Notes: generated by a model from the sequence alone, not told the origin. A DNA stretch of 64,000 bases from Noviluteimonas gilva (GCF_009740395.1 NZ_WOXT01000003.1:1-64000), one strand, 5' to 3'; positions 24,818 to 34,537 are shown, counted from the first letter of the stretch. Translations and numbers: made by a program.

Positions 24818-24967
24818 TCAGCCTTCCTGCTTGGCCGACACGTGCGCTTCCTTCAACTTCGTCGCGCACTCTTCGCAACACACTTCGACGGTCTGGCCGC
24901 CGATCTTCACCTGGATGGCGTTTTCATCCAGGGGGTAATCGCAGGCGGCACAAGTCTTCTGGGACAT
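24818..24967 (-). CDS. Small metal-binding protein with two cysteine pairs
   Basis: A 49-residue protein, MSQKTCAACDYPLDEN at its start, with CAAC and a later CCEEC. The spacing and the VEVCCEECATKLKEA end are those of YHS/TRASH-type metal-binding modules that bind zinc or copper through four cysteines. It may be a metallochaperone or an uncharacterised zinc knuckle. The start at 24967 has no rival that keeps this compact domain. Sixty-six bases separate it from the Tat hydrolase downstream. Confidence 0.7.
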   Translation of the reverse strand: MSQKTCAACDYPLDENAIQVKIGGQTVEVCCEECATKLKEAHVSAKQEG

Positions 24968-25045
24968 GGCGAAACTCCAGGGGGCATACCCGTATCGGGT
25001 AGGCGCATTGAACCGCCACGGCGGGTTCAACCGCTTTCGGAATCT

Positions 25046-25879
25046 TTAGCGACGTCGCAGGGCCGTCTGCCGGAACTCCGACGGCGAGCGTCCATACACC
25101 TGCTGGAAGGCCGCGCTGAAGTGGCTGTGGCTGGAGAAACCGAGCGACAGGCCCAGCGTCGTGAGGTCCTCGACTTCGCTCAACTGATCCAACGCACGCG
25201 CAAGCCGCAGGCGCAATTGATAGCGATATAGCGGCATGCCTTCGACCATCTGGAAACTCTGCGTGAGATACACCGGCGAGACGCCGACTTCGGCGGCGAC
25301 GCCCGCGAGCGTCCAGCGCCGCGCGAGGTCGCGCATCAGCACGAGCTTGGCGCGATCGACCAAACGCTGGCGCCCGACGCTCGAGGCCGCTGCATGCGTC
25401 GTGCGCGGGCCGATGGCGCGTTGCACGAGTGTCAACGCGAGGCTTTCGCCTTCGAGCGGCTCGGCGATGCCTTCGCGCAGGCTGTGGCGGAGCAGGGCGA
25501 CCAGCACCTGCGCACGCGCATCGATGCGCAGGCGATGCAGTCGGAAAGCGAAGGCGTCGCCCTCGCGCAGCAGGTCCTTCGGCACGATCTCCTGGAGCAG
25601 GGCTTCGTCGACGGAAATCGTCAGGCTGGCGTCGCCACCCGGGTTCGGATGGCTCACGCGATAGCTTTCGCCGCGGTTGAAGATCAGGACCTGGCTTGCA
25701 TCGGCAACGGCTTCTTCTTCGCCGACATGCACGACGTACGTGCCGCGATAGGGGAAGACGAGTTCGGTCGTGCCCGAGCGTTCTTCCTCGCTCAGGTGAC
25801 GGTGCGTTCCTGCGCAAACGACATCTCGCACTGCAACAGTGGGCGTTTGCAACAGCAGATGGGTGGCAAATTCGGACAT
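25046..25879 (-). CDS. AraC family transcriptional regulator
   Basis: The 277-residue product has an N-terminal cupin-like sensor part (residues about 10-130, with ELVFPYRGTYVVHVG) and a C-terminal AraC DNA-binding domain with two helix-turn-helix units: AGVAAEVGVSPVYLTQSFQ cut here to its core and TLGLSLGFSSHSHFSAAFQQVYGRSPSEFR split across the second. The final signature is intact. It reads leftward into the small metal-binding gene and is divergent from the TonB-dependent receptor, a common arrangement for a regulator and its target. The ligand is unknown. Confidence 0.9.
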   Translation of the reverse strand: MSEFATHLLLQTPTVAVRDVVCAGTHRHLSEEERSGTTELVFPYRGTYVVHVGEEEAVADASQVLIFNRGESYRVSHPNPGGDASLTISVDEALLQEIVPKDLLREGDAFAFRLHRLRIDARAQVLVALLRHSLREGIAEPLEGESLALTLVQRAIGPRTTHAAASSVGRQRLVDRAKLVLMRDLARRWTLAGVAAEVGVSPVYLTQSFQMVEGMPLYRYQLRLRLARALDQLSEVEDLTTLGLSLGFSSHSHFSAAFQQVYGRSPSEFRQTALRRR

Positions 25880-26094
25880 CGGCGCCAAGCTTAGGGGTTT
25901 GCGCACAAAACGCCGATGCCCGCGCGCAGCAACGGCGTAACCGTTTTCTGCTGCAGCGCCACATGTGAACCACTCATCGGTTCTACATTCAAGGCGTTAG
26001 CAATTCGTTACGAAGCTGTTACACAGTCCGTGTGGCGCATCGGGGCGCCACCGGCGCGGAGTGCGCCGACCACACGTGCAGGAGTGACCCAGGC

Positions 26095-28653
26095 ATGGCG
26101 ATGGAAACACGCAAAGGACTCATGAAGGTATCGGCCTTGGCCCTGGGCTTGTCGTTCGCATTGGCGGCGCAGGCGCAGGAAGCAAGCACGGGGGCGCCCG
26201 CCGCCGACCAGCAGGACGCGGCGCAATCCCCCGCGCAACTCGACACCGTGCAGGTGCTCGGTTCGCGCGCCCGCGGCCGAACGGCGTCGGAAACCGCCGC
26301 ACCGGTCGATGTGATCACCAGTGAACAACTCCGCCAGGCGGGCGTGCAGGAAGTGGGGCAGATCCTGCAGATGCTCGAACCCAGCTTCAATTTCTCCCGC
26401 ACCTTCGTGAGCGACGGCACGGACATCCTCCGCCCCGCCACGTTGCGTGCCCTCGGGCCCGACCAGGTGCTCGTGCTCGTCAACGGCAAGCGTCGCCACC
26501 AGCAGGCGCTGGTGAACGTGCAGCAGACGATCGGTCGCGGTTCGGCCGGTACCGACATCAACGCGATTCCGATCTCGGCGATCGACCGCGTCGAAGTGCT
26601 GCGCGACGGTGCGTCGGCGCAGTACGGTTCCGACGCGATCTCCGGCGTGATCAACATCGTGCTGCGCCAGCAGACCGATGCCACGCTGATGAACTTCGAA
26701 GTCGGGCAAACGTACGAAGGCGACGGCCGCGTGCTGCACGGCGGCGCCAACACCGGTTGGAAGATCGGCGACGGTGGCTTCTTCAACCTCACCGGCGAAT
26801 ACCGCGATCGCGAAGAAACCAATCGCGCGGGCCCCGACCTGTTGCGCGTGGATCCGCCGCGCGTCACGCAACGCCTCGGCGATGCGGATGCGAAGGACAT
26901 GTATTTGTGGATGAACGGTGAACTGCCGATCGGCGGCGGCGAGCTGTACTGGTTCGGTGGGCTCTCCAAGCGCGAAGGCGATTCGTCGGGCTTCTTCCGC
27001 ACCGGCGGCGACAACCGCACCGTGCCCGACCTGTATCCCAACGGCTTCCTGCCCAACATCATCACCACGGTGGAGGATGGATCGCTCGCGGTCGGTTATC
27101 GCAGGGTACTCAACGACGCGTGGGACATGGACCTGTCGGTCAACCACGGCAAGAGCAAGTTCGGTTTCGAAGAGCGCAATTCGGTCAACGTCAGCTGGTG
27201 GTACGAGCCGATCGATCCGCTCAATCCCGCCGCCGGCATCTACGGCGCATCGCCGGTGGAAGCCGATACCGGCACGCTCGAGTTCACGCAGACCACGGTC
27301 AACCTCGACTTCCGCGGCAACATCGACTGGGGCATCGGCAACAGTCCGCTGTCGCTGGCCACGGGTGCGGAATGGCGCACGGACGGTTACGCCATCGAAG
27401 CGGGCGACCCGGTGTCGTACACGTACGGCCGCACCGACGATCGCAACATTCCGATCTTCGGCCAGGACGGCGTCGGCATCGCGCAACCGGGCATGCAGGG
27501 CTTCCCCGGCTTCTCGCCGCGCGAAGCGGTCGACGAAAGCCGCCACAACTGGGCGGTGTACCTGGACAGCGAGTCCAAGCTCACCAACGACTTCCTGCTC
27601 GGCGCGGCGATCCGTTACGAGGATTACTCGGACTTCGGCACCACGGTCACCGGCAAGTTGTCGGCGCGCCTGGACATGAGCCCGACCTTCGCGATCCGCA
27701 GTACGGTCTCCACCGGCTTCCGCGCGCCGGGCGTGCAGCAGTTGTTCTACGGCCAGCGCTCGACCAACCTCAACGCCGAGGGCGTGCTCACCGATACGCT
27801 CACCGCGCGACAGGACAGCGACGTCACGCGCGCATTCGGCATCCAGCCGCTGAAGGAAGAGGAATCCACGGCGTTCACGCTGGGCCTGGCATGGCGGCCG
27901 AACGAGAAGTTCGCGCTGACCGTCGACTTCTTCCAGATCGACATCAACGACCGCATCATTTTCTCCAGCAACATCCAGCCCGAGGACATCACCACGTGCG
28001 GCCCGGCGCTGGAAGGCTGCCCGATCCGCCAGATCCTCGATCCGATCGGCGTGGGGCAGGTGCTCTTCTTCACCAACGCCATCGACACCAAGACCGAAGG
28101 CGTCGACATCGTCGCCGACTACAACACCGACCTGTGGGGCGGCGCGCTCGACCTGACGGCGTTGATGCACTGGAACAAGACGGTGGTGAACAAGCGTCGC
28201 TCGCAGTCGACCGTGCTGTCGCCGGAAGTGTTGTTCGACGACACGCAGATCACGCTGCTGGAAGAAGGCCAGCCCGGCGCCAAGCATGTGTTCCAGGGCT
28301 TCTGGCACAACGACCAGTGGGAGTTCACGCTGCGCGAGAACTACTTCGGTTCGGTTTCGGGCGAAGGCTTCACGCCGGGCCTGAAGGAAACCTGGGGCGG
28401 CAAGTGGCTGACGGACGTCGCGGTCGGTTACAACTTCAGCGAAAACATCCGCCTCACCGTCGGCGCCAACAACGTTTTCGACGTGTATCCGGACAAGTGG
28501 GACGCGGGCGTCACCAATCCCAACGATCCAAACTTCGGCGTTTCGCCGCAGACCAACGTGTTCCCCGCGCTGGGCTTCATCTACGGCTGGGAAACGATGC
28601 CCTTCGGCATGAACGGCGGGTATTACTACGCCAAGATGGATTTCAAGTTCTAA
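26095..28653 (+). CDS. TonB-dependent outer membrane receptor
   Basis: The 852-residue product has a signal peptide (VSALALGLSFALAAQAQE), a TonB box-like stretch near LDTVQVLGSR, the plug domain (PVDVITSEQLRQAGVQEVGQ cut here, then VLVNGKRRHQQ, IDRVEVLRDGASAQYGSDAI) and a 22-strand barrel ending in YYYAKMDFKF with a terminal aromatic residue. Receptors of this kind import siderophores, carbohydrates or other substrates; the ligand cannot be told from sequence alone. The ATG at 26095 follows GGAG at a longish gap; an internal ATG at 26122 has AAGGA just before it and would give a tighter signal peptide. Confidence 0.95.
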   Translation: MAMETRKGLMKVSALALGLSFALAAQAQEASTGAPAADQQDAAQSPAQLDTVQVLGSRARGRTASETAAPVDVITSEQLRQAGVQEVGQILQMLEPSFNFSRTFVSDGTDILRPATLRALGPDQVLVLVNGKRRHQQALVNVQQTIGRGSAGTDINAIPISAIDRVEVLRDGASAQYGSDAISGVINIVLRQQTDATLMNFEVGQTYEGDGRVLHGGANTGWKIGDGGFFNLTGEYRDREETNRAGPDLLRVDPPRVTQRLGDADAKDMYLWMNGELPIGGGELYWFGGLSKREGDSSGFFRTGGDNRTVPDLYPNGFLPNIITTVEDGSLAVGYRRVLNDAWDMDLSVNHGKSKFGFEERNSVNVSWWYEPIDPLNPAAGIYGASPVEADTGTLEFTQTTVNLDFRGNIDWGIGNSPLSLATGAEWRTDGYAIEAGDPVSYTYGRTDDRNIPIFGQDGVGIAQPGMQGFPGFSPREAVDESRHNWAVYLDSESKLTNDFLLGAAIRYEDYSDFGTTVTGKLSARLDMSPTFAIRSTVSTGFRAPGVQQLFYGQRSTNLNAEGVLTDTLTARQDSDVTRAFGIQPLKEEESTAFTLGLAWRPNEKFALTVDFFQIDINDRIIFSSNIQPEDITTCGPALEGCPIRQILDPIGVGQVLFFTNAIDTKTEGVDIVADYNTDLWGGALDLTALMHWNKTVVNKRRSQSTVLSPEVLFDDTQITLLEEGQPGAKHVFQGFWHNDQWEFTLRENYFGSVSGEGFTPGLKETWGGKWLTDVAVGYNFSENIRLTVGANNVFDVYPDKWDAGVTNPNDPNFGVSPQTNVFPALGFIYGWETMPFGMNGGYYYAKMDFKF

Positions 28654-28665
28654 GTCGGAACCTCT

Positions 28666-28691
28666 CCCTCCCCTGCAGTGGCAGGGGAGGG
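28666..28691. terminator. Strong hairpin between convergent genes
   Basis: CCCTCCCCTGC (28666-28676) and GCAGGGGAGGG (28681-28691) are perfect 11-base arms around a four-base loop, placed between the receptor stop and the stop of the convergent peptidase. It should work as a shared terminator. The purine-rich flank continues as GGGGAGGGG, so it may belong to a dispersed intergenic repeat family. Confidence 0.6.
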
Positions 28692-28713
28692 CCGGGGAGG
28701 GGTTGCGTCAACT

Positions 28714-29640
28714 TCAGCGCGCAACTTGCCCCAGCGCAAAATCAATCGCCGCACGTACCGCCGCCACCTGCGCATCGTTGCACTGCTGCGGCGTCGCGCG
28801 CGGGCTGTCCGGATACACCTCGGTCGTCGTGCGATAGCGCGCCTTCGTGATCGACGTGCAGAGCCCGAGATCGCGCAGCGCATAGTTGATGACGCCGTGC
28901 GCGACGACGGGTGAACCGATGATCTCGTTGTTCTCGTCCGGCGGCGCGATGTGCGTGACTTTTTCGACCGCCGCGATGATCGCCTGCTGGAATTCCGGCT
29001 GCGGGTCTTCGGTGTCGCCGACGAGATAGAAACCGTCGGGAATGCCTTCGGGCGCGGTCGGCTTGCCGTCGCGCGCGGCGAGGGCGGGGCGGAATTCGGT
29101 TTCGTCGGTGTCGGTGGTTTCGTGCAGGTCGATGTGCACGAGCGCCTTGTCGCGAATCGGTGCGACCAAACGCAGCAACGCGGCCGATTCCTCCGACGGG
29201 CTGTTCTCGCGGAACGAACGATTGGGGTCGATCGCGTTCGGGTTCCAGCGATGGATGCGCTCGTAGGCCCACGGGCTCACGCACGGGACGACCAGGAGAT
29301 TCACGCGCCCGGCGTAGTCCTCGCCGTGTTGCTCGACGAACTGCAGCGCGCCGTGCACGCCGCTGGTTTCGTAACCGTGCACGCCGCCGGTGACAAGAAT
29401 CGTCGGGAGCGCGTCGTTCCAGTTGCGCGAACGGATCGCGAGTTGCGGAAACGTTTCATCGCCGTAAACAAGGCGGCCGTATTCGCTCACGTCGAAGCGC
29501 GAACGCAGGCGATCGACGCGCGCGACGACATCGTCGGCGTAACTGCGATGGCGCACCTGGGCGGCGAGCCAGGCCTGTTTCTCGGCGGCGCCCCACGGTT
29601 GCAGCGGCGTGCCGATGGGATAGAAGGAAGCGGAAGTCAT
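28714..29640 (-). CDS. M14 family zinc carboxypeptidase-like protein
   Basis: The 308-residue product has the M14 zinc site: GGVHGYETSG supplies histidine 88 and glutamate 91, and the third ligand is a histidine in HIDLHETTD (173 or 169). RWNPNAIDPNRSF carries the substrate-binding arginine and asparagine pair, and the catalytic glutamate is likely in TTTEVYPD. No signal peptide is present, so it is probably cytoplasmic and may act on amino acid or peptide amides, in the manner of succinylglutamate desuccinylase relatives. The start has no serious competitor. Confidence 0.85.
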   Translation of the reverse strand: MTSASFYPIGTPLQPWGAAEKQAWLAAQVRHRSYADDVVARVDRLRSRFDVSEYGRLVYGDETFPQLAIRSRNWNDALPTILVTGGVHGYETSGVHGALQFVEQHGEDYAGRVNLLVVPCVSPWAYERIHRWNPNAIDPNRSFRENSPSEESAALLRLVAPIRDKALVHIDLHETTDTDETEFRPALAARDGKPTAPEGIPDGFYLVGDTEDPQPEFQQAIIAAVEKVTHIAPPDENNEIIGSPVVAHGVINYALRDLGLCTSITKARYRTTTEVYPDSPRATPQQCNDAQVAAVRAAIDFALGQVAR

Positions 29641-29818
29641 GGGGGGAGAACGTCAGTGGGCGAACGCGCACTTTAAGCCAGACCGCGAGCGCTTTGCGTC
29701 GTCGGCCGGGGAACCGAGCGTTCTTATCGCCTGGCGCGCAGGCAGGCTGCATCCGCCTGCGGTGCCAGCGCGTAACTTGGTCGAATACCGCGTCGCATCG
29801 GCGCGGAGGGAGACAGCC

Positions 29819-30697
29819 ATGCGACGTTTGATCGGCGTACTGTTGGGTTGTCTGTTCGCGGCGGCGGCCCTCGCGCATCCCGGCGCATCGATCCACGTGG
29901 CGGCCGACGGTCGCATCTACTTCGTCGATACCGGCGGCGGCATGTTCGTCGTCGGGCGCGACGGGAAACTCGTGCGGCAACCCGGGCCGGCGTTCCACTG
30001 GTTCGCGCTGGACGAGACATCGGGCTTGGCGAAGACCCGCTGGCCTTCGATCCCGGGTTCCGAAATCACCGCGGTCGGCACGCGTCCGACGATCGTGTTG
30101 TCGAGCGACTTCCCGGTCGCCGTCGGGTCCGACGGTGCGTTGTATTACCCGCGGCTGGTCGGCGAGACGCGTTGGGAAATCGTGCGGGTCGCGCCGGGCG
30201 GCGCGCTCTCGGTGCATGCGCGCTTCCCCGCGATGAAACGCTCCGACGGCGACATGCAATACGTCAACGGCATGGCCGCGACACCGGACGGCGCGCTGTA
30301 TTTCAGCCACGATCGATCGGTGCACAAGATCGATGCGAAAGGGAAGGTCACGACACTCGTTCGCGATGTCGTCGTGCCGGGGTGCACGCGCATTCCCGGT
30401 GTCGAGTCGAAAGTCGGCCCTTACCTGCGCGGCCTGGATGTCGCACCGAACGGCACGGTCTTCATCGCCGCCGCAGGCTGCGGGGCGGTCCTGATGATCT
30501 CGCCCAAATGGGTCATCACGCCCGTCCTGCGCTCCGCGCCGCCGTATTCGCCGACCGCCGTCGCGGTGGCCAACGGCGAGGTCTACGTCCTGGAATACCT
30601 GCACACCAACTCCGACGACCGCAGCGAGTGGTTGCCGCGCGTGCGGAAGATCACGTCGAAGGGGAAGGTCGAAGTCGTGGTCGCCACGACCCGCTGA
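29819..30697 (+). CDS. Secreted beta-propeller protein (NHL/SMP-30-like)
   Basis: A signal peptide (RRLIGVLLGCLFAAAALAHP) precedes about 270 residues of repeated beta sheets: HVAADGRIYFVDTGGGMFV, AATPDGALYFSHDRSVHKI, DVAPNGTVFIAAAGCGAVL and AVANGEVYVLEY are successive blades of a six-bladed NHL or SMP-30-like propeller. No catalytic residues can be fixed. It would act in the periplasm or outside the cell. GGAGGGAG at good spacing supports the ATG at 29819; a long in-frame stretch upstream is unlikely to be translated. Confidence 0.75.
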   Translation: MRRLIGVLLGCLFAAAALAHPGASIHVAADGRIYFVDTGGGMFVVGRDGKLVRQPGPAFHWFALDETSGLAKTRWPSIPGSEITAVGTRPTIVLSSDFPVAVGSDGALYYPRLVGETRWEIVRVAPGGALSVHARFPAMKRSDGDMQYVNGMAATPDGALYFSHDRSVHKIDAKGKVTTLVRDVVVPGCTRIPGVESKVGPYLRGLDVAPNGTVFIAAAGCGAVLMISPKWVITPVLRSAPPYSPTAVAVANGEVYVLEYLHTNSDDRSEWLPRVRKITSKGKVEVVVATTR

Positions 30698-30702
30698 GTG
30701 CT

Positions 30703-30729
30703 CCGGAACGGCCGAACTCGGCCGTCCGG
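30703..30729 (+). terminator. Hairpin after the beta-propeller gene
   Basis: CCGG-A-ACGGCCG and CGGCCGT-CCGG pair to form an 11-pair stem with one bulged A and a four-base loop, five bases after the stop codon. There is no T tract, so it may terminate weakly or depend on Rho. It separates the propeller gene from the TldD-like gene. Confidence 0.5.
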
Positions 30730-30835
30730 CCCGCAAGCCGCCCCCCAACTAGCCCGTTGGTCATCTTGTCTTTCCCAACGCCCCTCCGCACAGTCGGCGG
30801 GGTTTACGGAATCCTATTTCCTCGGGGAGTCACTG

Positions 30836-32464
30836 ATGGACAGACGCACGTTCCTTACGATGTCGGGTCTCGGCGTAGCCGGCCTGGCGTTGCCTTTCGG
30901 TCGCGTCATCGCCGCCGAGGCGCTGGTCGAGACGCTGGATGTGGCGAAGAAGAAGGCGCTCGCCGACGCCGCGATGCAGGCAGCCACCTCCGCCGGGGCC
31001 ACATACTGCGACGTGCGCATCGGGCGCTACCTGCGCCAGTTCGTGATCACGCGCGAGGACAAGGTCGAGAACGTGGTCAACACCGAGTCGACCGGCATCG
31101 GCGTGCGCGTGCTCGTGAATGGCGCCTGGGGCTTCTCGGCCACCAACGCGCTGAACACGCAGGGCGTGGTGAAAGCCGCGCAGCAGGCCGCCGCGATCGC
31201 CAAGGCCAACTCGAAGATGCAGACCGCACCGGTGCAGCTGGCCAAGACCCCGGGCGTCGGTGAAGTGGCGTGGAAGACGCCCATCGTGAAGAACTCGATG
31301 GAAGTGGCGATCAAGGACAAGGTGGACCTGCTGCTCGGCGTCAACGCCGCGGCCACCAACGCCGGCGCCGACTTCGTCAACTCGATGCTGTTCCTGGTCA
31401 ACGAGCAGAAGTATTTCGCTTCGACCGACGGCAGCTACATCGACCAGGACGTGCACCGCATCTGGGCGCCGATGACGGTCACCGCCATCGACAAGGCCAG
31501 CGGCAAGTTCCGCACGCGCGACGGCCTGTCCGCGCCCATGGGCATGGGCTTCGAATATCTCGACGGCGCGCAGTCCGGCAAGTTCGTCTCGCCCAACGGC
31601 GTGGTGAACTACGGCCTGTCCTACGACATGAAGGAAGACGCGATCGCCTCGGCCAAGCAGGCGCGCGCCAAGCTCACCGCGCCGTCGGTGAAGCCGGGCA
31701 AGTACGACCTCGTGCTCGACCCTTCGCACACCTGGCTCACGATCCACGAATCGATCGGCCATCCGACCGAACTCGACCGCGTGCTCGGCTACGAAGCCAA
31801 CTATGCGGGCACCAGCTTCGCCACGCTCGACAAGCGCACCAACAAGTTCAAGTACGGCAGCGACAAGGTCACCGTCTATGCCGACAAGGTGCAGAAGGGC
31901 AGCCTGGGCGCGGTGGGTTACGACGACGAAGGCGTGAAGACCAAGCGCTGGGACATCATCAAGGACGGCACGCTGGTGGATTACCAGACCATCCGCGACC
32001 AGGCCCACATCCTCGGCAAGACCGAGTCCGATGGTTGCTGCTACGCCGACTCCTGGTCGAGCGTGCAGTTCCAGCGCATGGCCAACATCTCGCTGGAACC
32101 GGGCAAGGACAAGCAAAGCGTCGCGGACATGATCAAGGGCGTCGAGAACGGCATCTACATCATCGGCGACGGCTCGTTCTCCATCGACCAGCAGCGCTAC
32201 AACGCGCAGTTCGGCGGCCAGCTGTTCTACGAAATCAAGAACGGGCAGATCACCAAGCAGATCGAAGACGTGGCCTACCAGATCCGCACGCCGGAATTCT
32301 GGAATGCCTGCGTCGGTGTCTGCGACGAGAGCGACTATCGCCTCGGCGGTTCGTTCTTCGACGGCAAGGGGCAGCCGGGCCAGGTCTCGGCGGTCTCGCA
32401 CGGGTCGAGCACGGCGCGCTTCAACGGCATCAACGTCATCAACACCGCCCGCAACCTCGGCTGA
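30836..32464 (+). CDS. Tat-exported TldD-like metalloprotease
   Basis: The 542-residue product is a TldD/PmbA family protein carrying an N-terminal twin-arginine signal (DRRTFLTMSGLGVAGLALPFG). The zinc-protease motif HESIGHPTE has both histidines and the glutamate (H304, E305, H308), and the late glycine-rich core ISLEPGKDKQSVADMIKGVE is split by normal family spacing. TldD with TldE degrades unfolded peptides inside the cytoplasm, for example maturing microcin B17. A Tat signal on this subunit places it in the periplasm instead. GGGGAG precedes the ATG. The partner gene follows after 19 bases. Confidence 0.9.
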   Translation: MDRRTFLTMSGLGVAGLALPFGRVIAAEALVETLDVAKKKALADAAMQAATSAGATYCDVRIGRYLRQFVITREDKVENVVNTESTGIGVRVLVNGAWGFSATNALNTQGVVKAAQQAAAIAKANSKMQTAPVQLAKTPGVGEVAWKTPIVKNSMEVAIKDKVDLLLGVNAAATNAGADFVNSMLFLVNEQKYFASTDGSYIDQDVHRIWAPMTVTAIDKASGKFRTRDGLSAPMGMGFEYLDGAQSGKFVSPNGVVNYGLSYDMKEDAIASAKQARAKLTAPSVKPGKYDLVLDPSHTWLTIHESIGHPTELDRVLGYEANYAGTSFATLDKRTNKFKYGSDKVTVYADKVQKGSLGAVGYDDEGVKTKRWDIIKDGTLVDYQTIRDQAHILGKTESDGCCYADSWSSVQFQRMANISLEPGKDKQSVADMIKGVENGIYIIGDGSFSIDQQRYNAQFGGQLFYEIKNGQITKQIEDVAYQIRTPEFWNACVGVCDESDYRLGGSFFDGKGQPGQVSAVSHGSSTARFNGINVINTARNLG

Positions 32465-32483
32465 CCTTCGGAGACCCACCTAA

Positions 32484-33818
32484 ATGAGCATCCTCAACGA
32501 AGCGCAGGCCAAGGCCATCCTCGACAAGGTCATCAAGCTGTCGAAGGCCGACCAGACCACGGCGCAGCTGACCGGCTCGGTCGACGGCAACATCCGCTTC
32601 GCCCTCAACAACATTTCCACCAGCGGCATCGTCGAAGACACCGACCTCGCGGTCGAAGTGGCCTTCGGCAAGCGCGTGGGCGTGGCGACGATCAACGAGT
32701 TCGACGATGCCTCGCTCGAACGCGTGGTGCGCCGCGCCGAAGAACTCGCGCGCCTCGCACCCGAAAACCCGGAGTTCATGCCGGCGATCGACAAGCAGAC
32801 CTACGCGCCCACGCCGACCTTCAGCGAATCGACCGCGGCGATCACGCCGGAATATCGCGCGCAGGTCGCGGCCGATTCGATCGCGCCGTGCAAGAACGAA
32901 AAGCTGATCGCCGCAGGCTTCCTCGAAGACGGCCAGAGCTTCGTGGCCTTCGCCAACAGCAAGGGCAACTTCGGTTACCAGCGCGCGACGAGCTTCGACT
33001 ACACCTGCACGGTGCGGACCGAAGATGGTCGCGGTTCGGGCTGGGTGGGGCGCAACGTCAAGGCGTCCAACGAGTTCAAGGCCGACGACGACATCCGCGT
33101 CGCGATGCGCAAGGCCACCGAATCGGCCGAAGCCAAGGCGCTGGAGCCCGGCAAGTACACGGTGATCCTGGAACCGGCCGCGGCCGCGGGCCTGATCTCC
33201 TTCATGTTCAATTTCTTCGGTGCGCGCGAGGCCGATGAAGGCCGCAGCTTCCTGTCGAAGAAGGGCGGCGGCAACAAGCTCGGCGAGCAGGTCTTCGACC
33301 CGCGCGTGAACTTCAGCGCCAACCCGGCCGACCCCAATGCGCCGGTGCTTCCGTGGGATGGCGAAGGCCTGCCGCGCGAGAACATGCCGATCGTGAAGGA
33401 CGGCAAGGTGGTCGCCATGCAGTACTCGCGCTACTGGGCGAAGAAGCAGGGCAAGACCGCGCAGGCCGAGCCGGGCAACCTGATCATGTCCGGTGGCGAC
33501 AAGAGCACCGCGCAACTGGTGGCCGGCACGCAGAAGGGCATCCTCGTCACGCGCACCTGGTACATCCGCCTGGTCGATCCGCAGACGGTGCTGCTCACGG
33601 GCCTGACGCGCGACGGCACGTTCTACATCGAGAACGGGCAGATCAAGCATCCGGTGAAGAACTTCCGCTTCAACGAATCGCCGGTGATCATGCTCAACAA
33701 CATCGAGGAACTCGGCAAGCCGGTGCGCGTTGCGGGCGACGAGTCCTCGCTGATCATGATGATCCCGCCGATGAAGTTGCGCGACTTCACCTTCACCTCG
33801 CTCTCGGACGCGGTGTGA
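32484..33818 (+). CDS. TldD/PmbA family partner subunit without signal peptide
   Basis: The 444-residue product is the PmbA/TldE half of the pair: it has the family fold (MPIVKDGKVVAMQYSRYWAKK cut here, AEPGNLIMSGGDKS, GILVTRTWYIRLVDPQTVLLTG, DGTFYIENGQIKHPVKNFRF) but no HExxH zinc motif, as expected for the inactive subunit that completes the TldD active chamber. It has no signal peptide of its own, so if the dimer works in the periplasm it must ride through the Tat pore bound to its signal-bearing partner. It is followed after four bases by the DUF4159 gene. Confidence 0.9.
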   Translation: MSILNEAQAKAILDKVIKLSKADQTTAQLTGSVDGNIRFALNNISTSGIVEDTDLAVEVAFGKRVGVATINEFDDASLERVVRRAEELARLAPENPEFMPAIDKQTYAPTPTFSESTAAITPEYRAQVAADSIAPCKNEKLIAAGFLEDGQSFVAFANSKGNFGYQRATSFDYTCTVRTEDGRGSGWVGRNVKASNEFKADDDIRVAMRKATESAEAKALEPGKYTVILEPAAAAGLISFMFNFFGAREADEGRSFLSKKGGGNKLGEQVFDPRVNFSANPADPNAPVLPWDGEGLPRENMPIVKDGKVVAMQYSRYWAKKQGKTAQAEPGNLIMSGGDKSTAQLVAGTQKGILVTRTWYIRLVDPQTVLLTGLTRDGTFYIENGQIKHPVKNFRFNESPVIMLNNIEELGKPVRVAGDESSLIMMIPPMKLRDFTFTSLSDAV

Positions 33819-33822
33819 GCAC

Positions 33823-34524
33823 GTGAATCGCGCGCAGTTCCTCCGGCTGCTCCTGCTCGGGGCAGCCGGAGCTGCATTGCCGCCGCTGGCGCGTGCGGCG
33901 CGCGTGGAGTACGACTTCTGGCTCACGCGGCTGAAGTACGACTCGGGCGATTGGGATGTCGACCAGCGCATGCCGTCGAACCTGGTGACGTCGCTGATCG
34001 ACTACACCAACCTGCGCGTGGACCCGAAGGAACACGTGCTGGCGCTGGCCGATCCGAAGATGCTCACCGCGCCGTTCTGCTACCTGGCCGGGCACAAGCT
34101 GGTGGAGTTCAATCCGCAGGAGCGGCGCAACTTCGAGCGCTACGTGCGCAATGGCGGGTTCGTGTTCGTCGACGACTGCAACCACGACATCGATGGGTTG
34201 TTCGCAAAATCCTTCGAAGCGCAGATGGCGTCGATCTTCGGGCCGAAGGCGCTGCGCAAGCTGCCGAACACGCATCCGTTGTATCGCAGCTTCTTCAAGT
34301 TTCCCGACGGGCCGCCGGCGACAGGCTTCGAGTTGAACGGGTGGGGCGACGACCTCGTGCACGATTACCTGCGCGGGATCGAGATCGACGGGCGCCTGGG
34401 CATCCTCTACAGCAACAAGGACTATGGTTGCGAGTGGGATTACGACTGGCGCAACAAGCGCTTCCTGGCCGAGGACAACACCAAGTTCGCGGTCAACATC
34501 GTGATGTACGCATTGAACAGCTGA
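33823..34524 (+). CDS. DUF4159 protein with signal peptide
   Basis: The 233-residue protein starts at a GTG directly after the previous stop. An N-terminal signal (NRAQFLRLLLLGAAGAALPPLARA) precedes a DUF4159 domain: EYDFWLTRLKYDSGDWDVDQ, NGGFVFVDDCNHD, the helical middle and GWGDDLVHDYLRGIEIDGR. DUF4159 has a flavodoxin-like or glutamine-amidotransferase-like fold and is often the C-terminal part of larger BatA-type membrane proteins; here it is separate. The signal resembles a Tat signal in shape but has only one arginine pair position filled. Role unknown; it travels with MoxR and DUF58 genes. Confidence 0.85.
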   Translation: MNRAQFLRLLLLGAAGAALPPLARAARVEYDFWLTRLKYDSGDWDVDQRMPSNLVTSLIDYTNLRVDPKEHVLALADPKMLTAPFCYLAGHKLVEFNPQERRNFERYVRNGGFVFVDDCNHDIDGLFAKSFEAQMASIFGPKALRKLPNTHPLYRSFFKFPDGPPATGFELNGWGDDLVHDYLRGIEIDGRLGILYSNKDYGCEWDYDWRNKRFLAEDNTKFAVNIVMYALNS

Positions 34525-34537
34525 CGGGCGAACGCGC

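Noticed and set aside
26008-28308. 766-codon minus-strand frame opposite the TonB-dependent receptor
   Set aside because: It mirrors the codon bias of the receptor gene, has no binding site and no recognisable domain.
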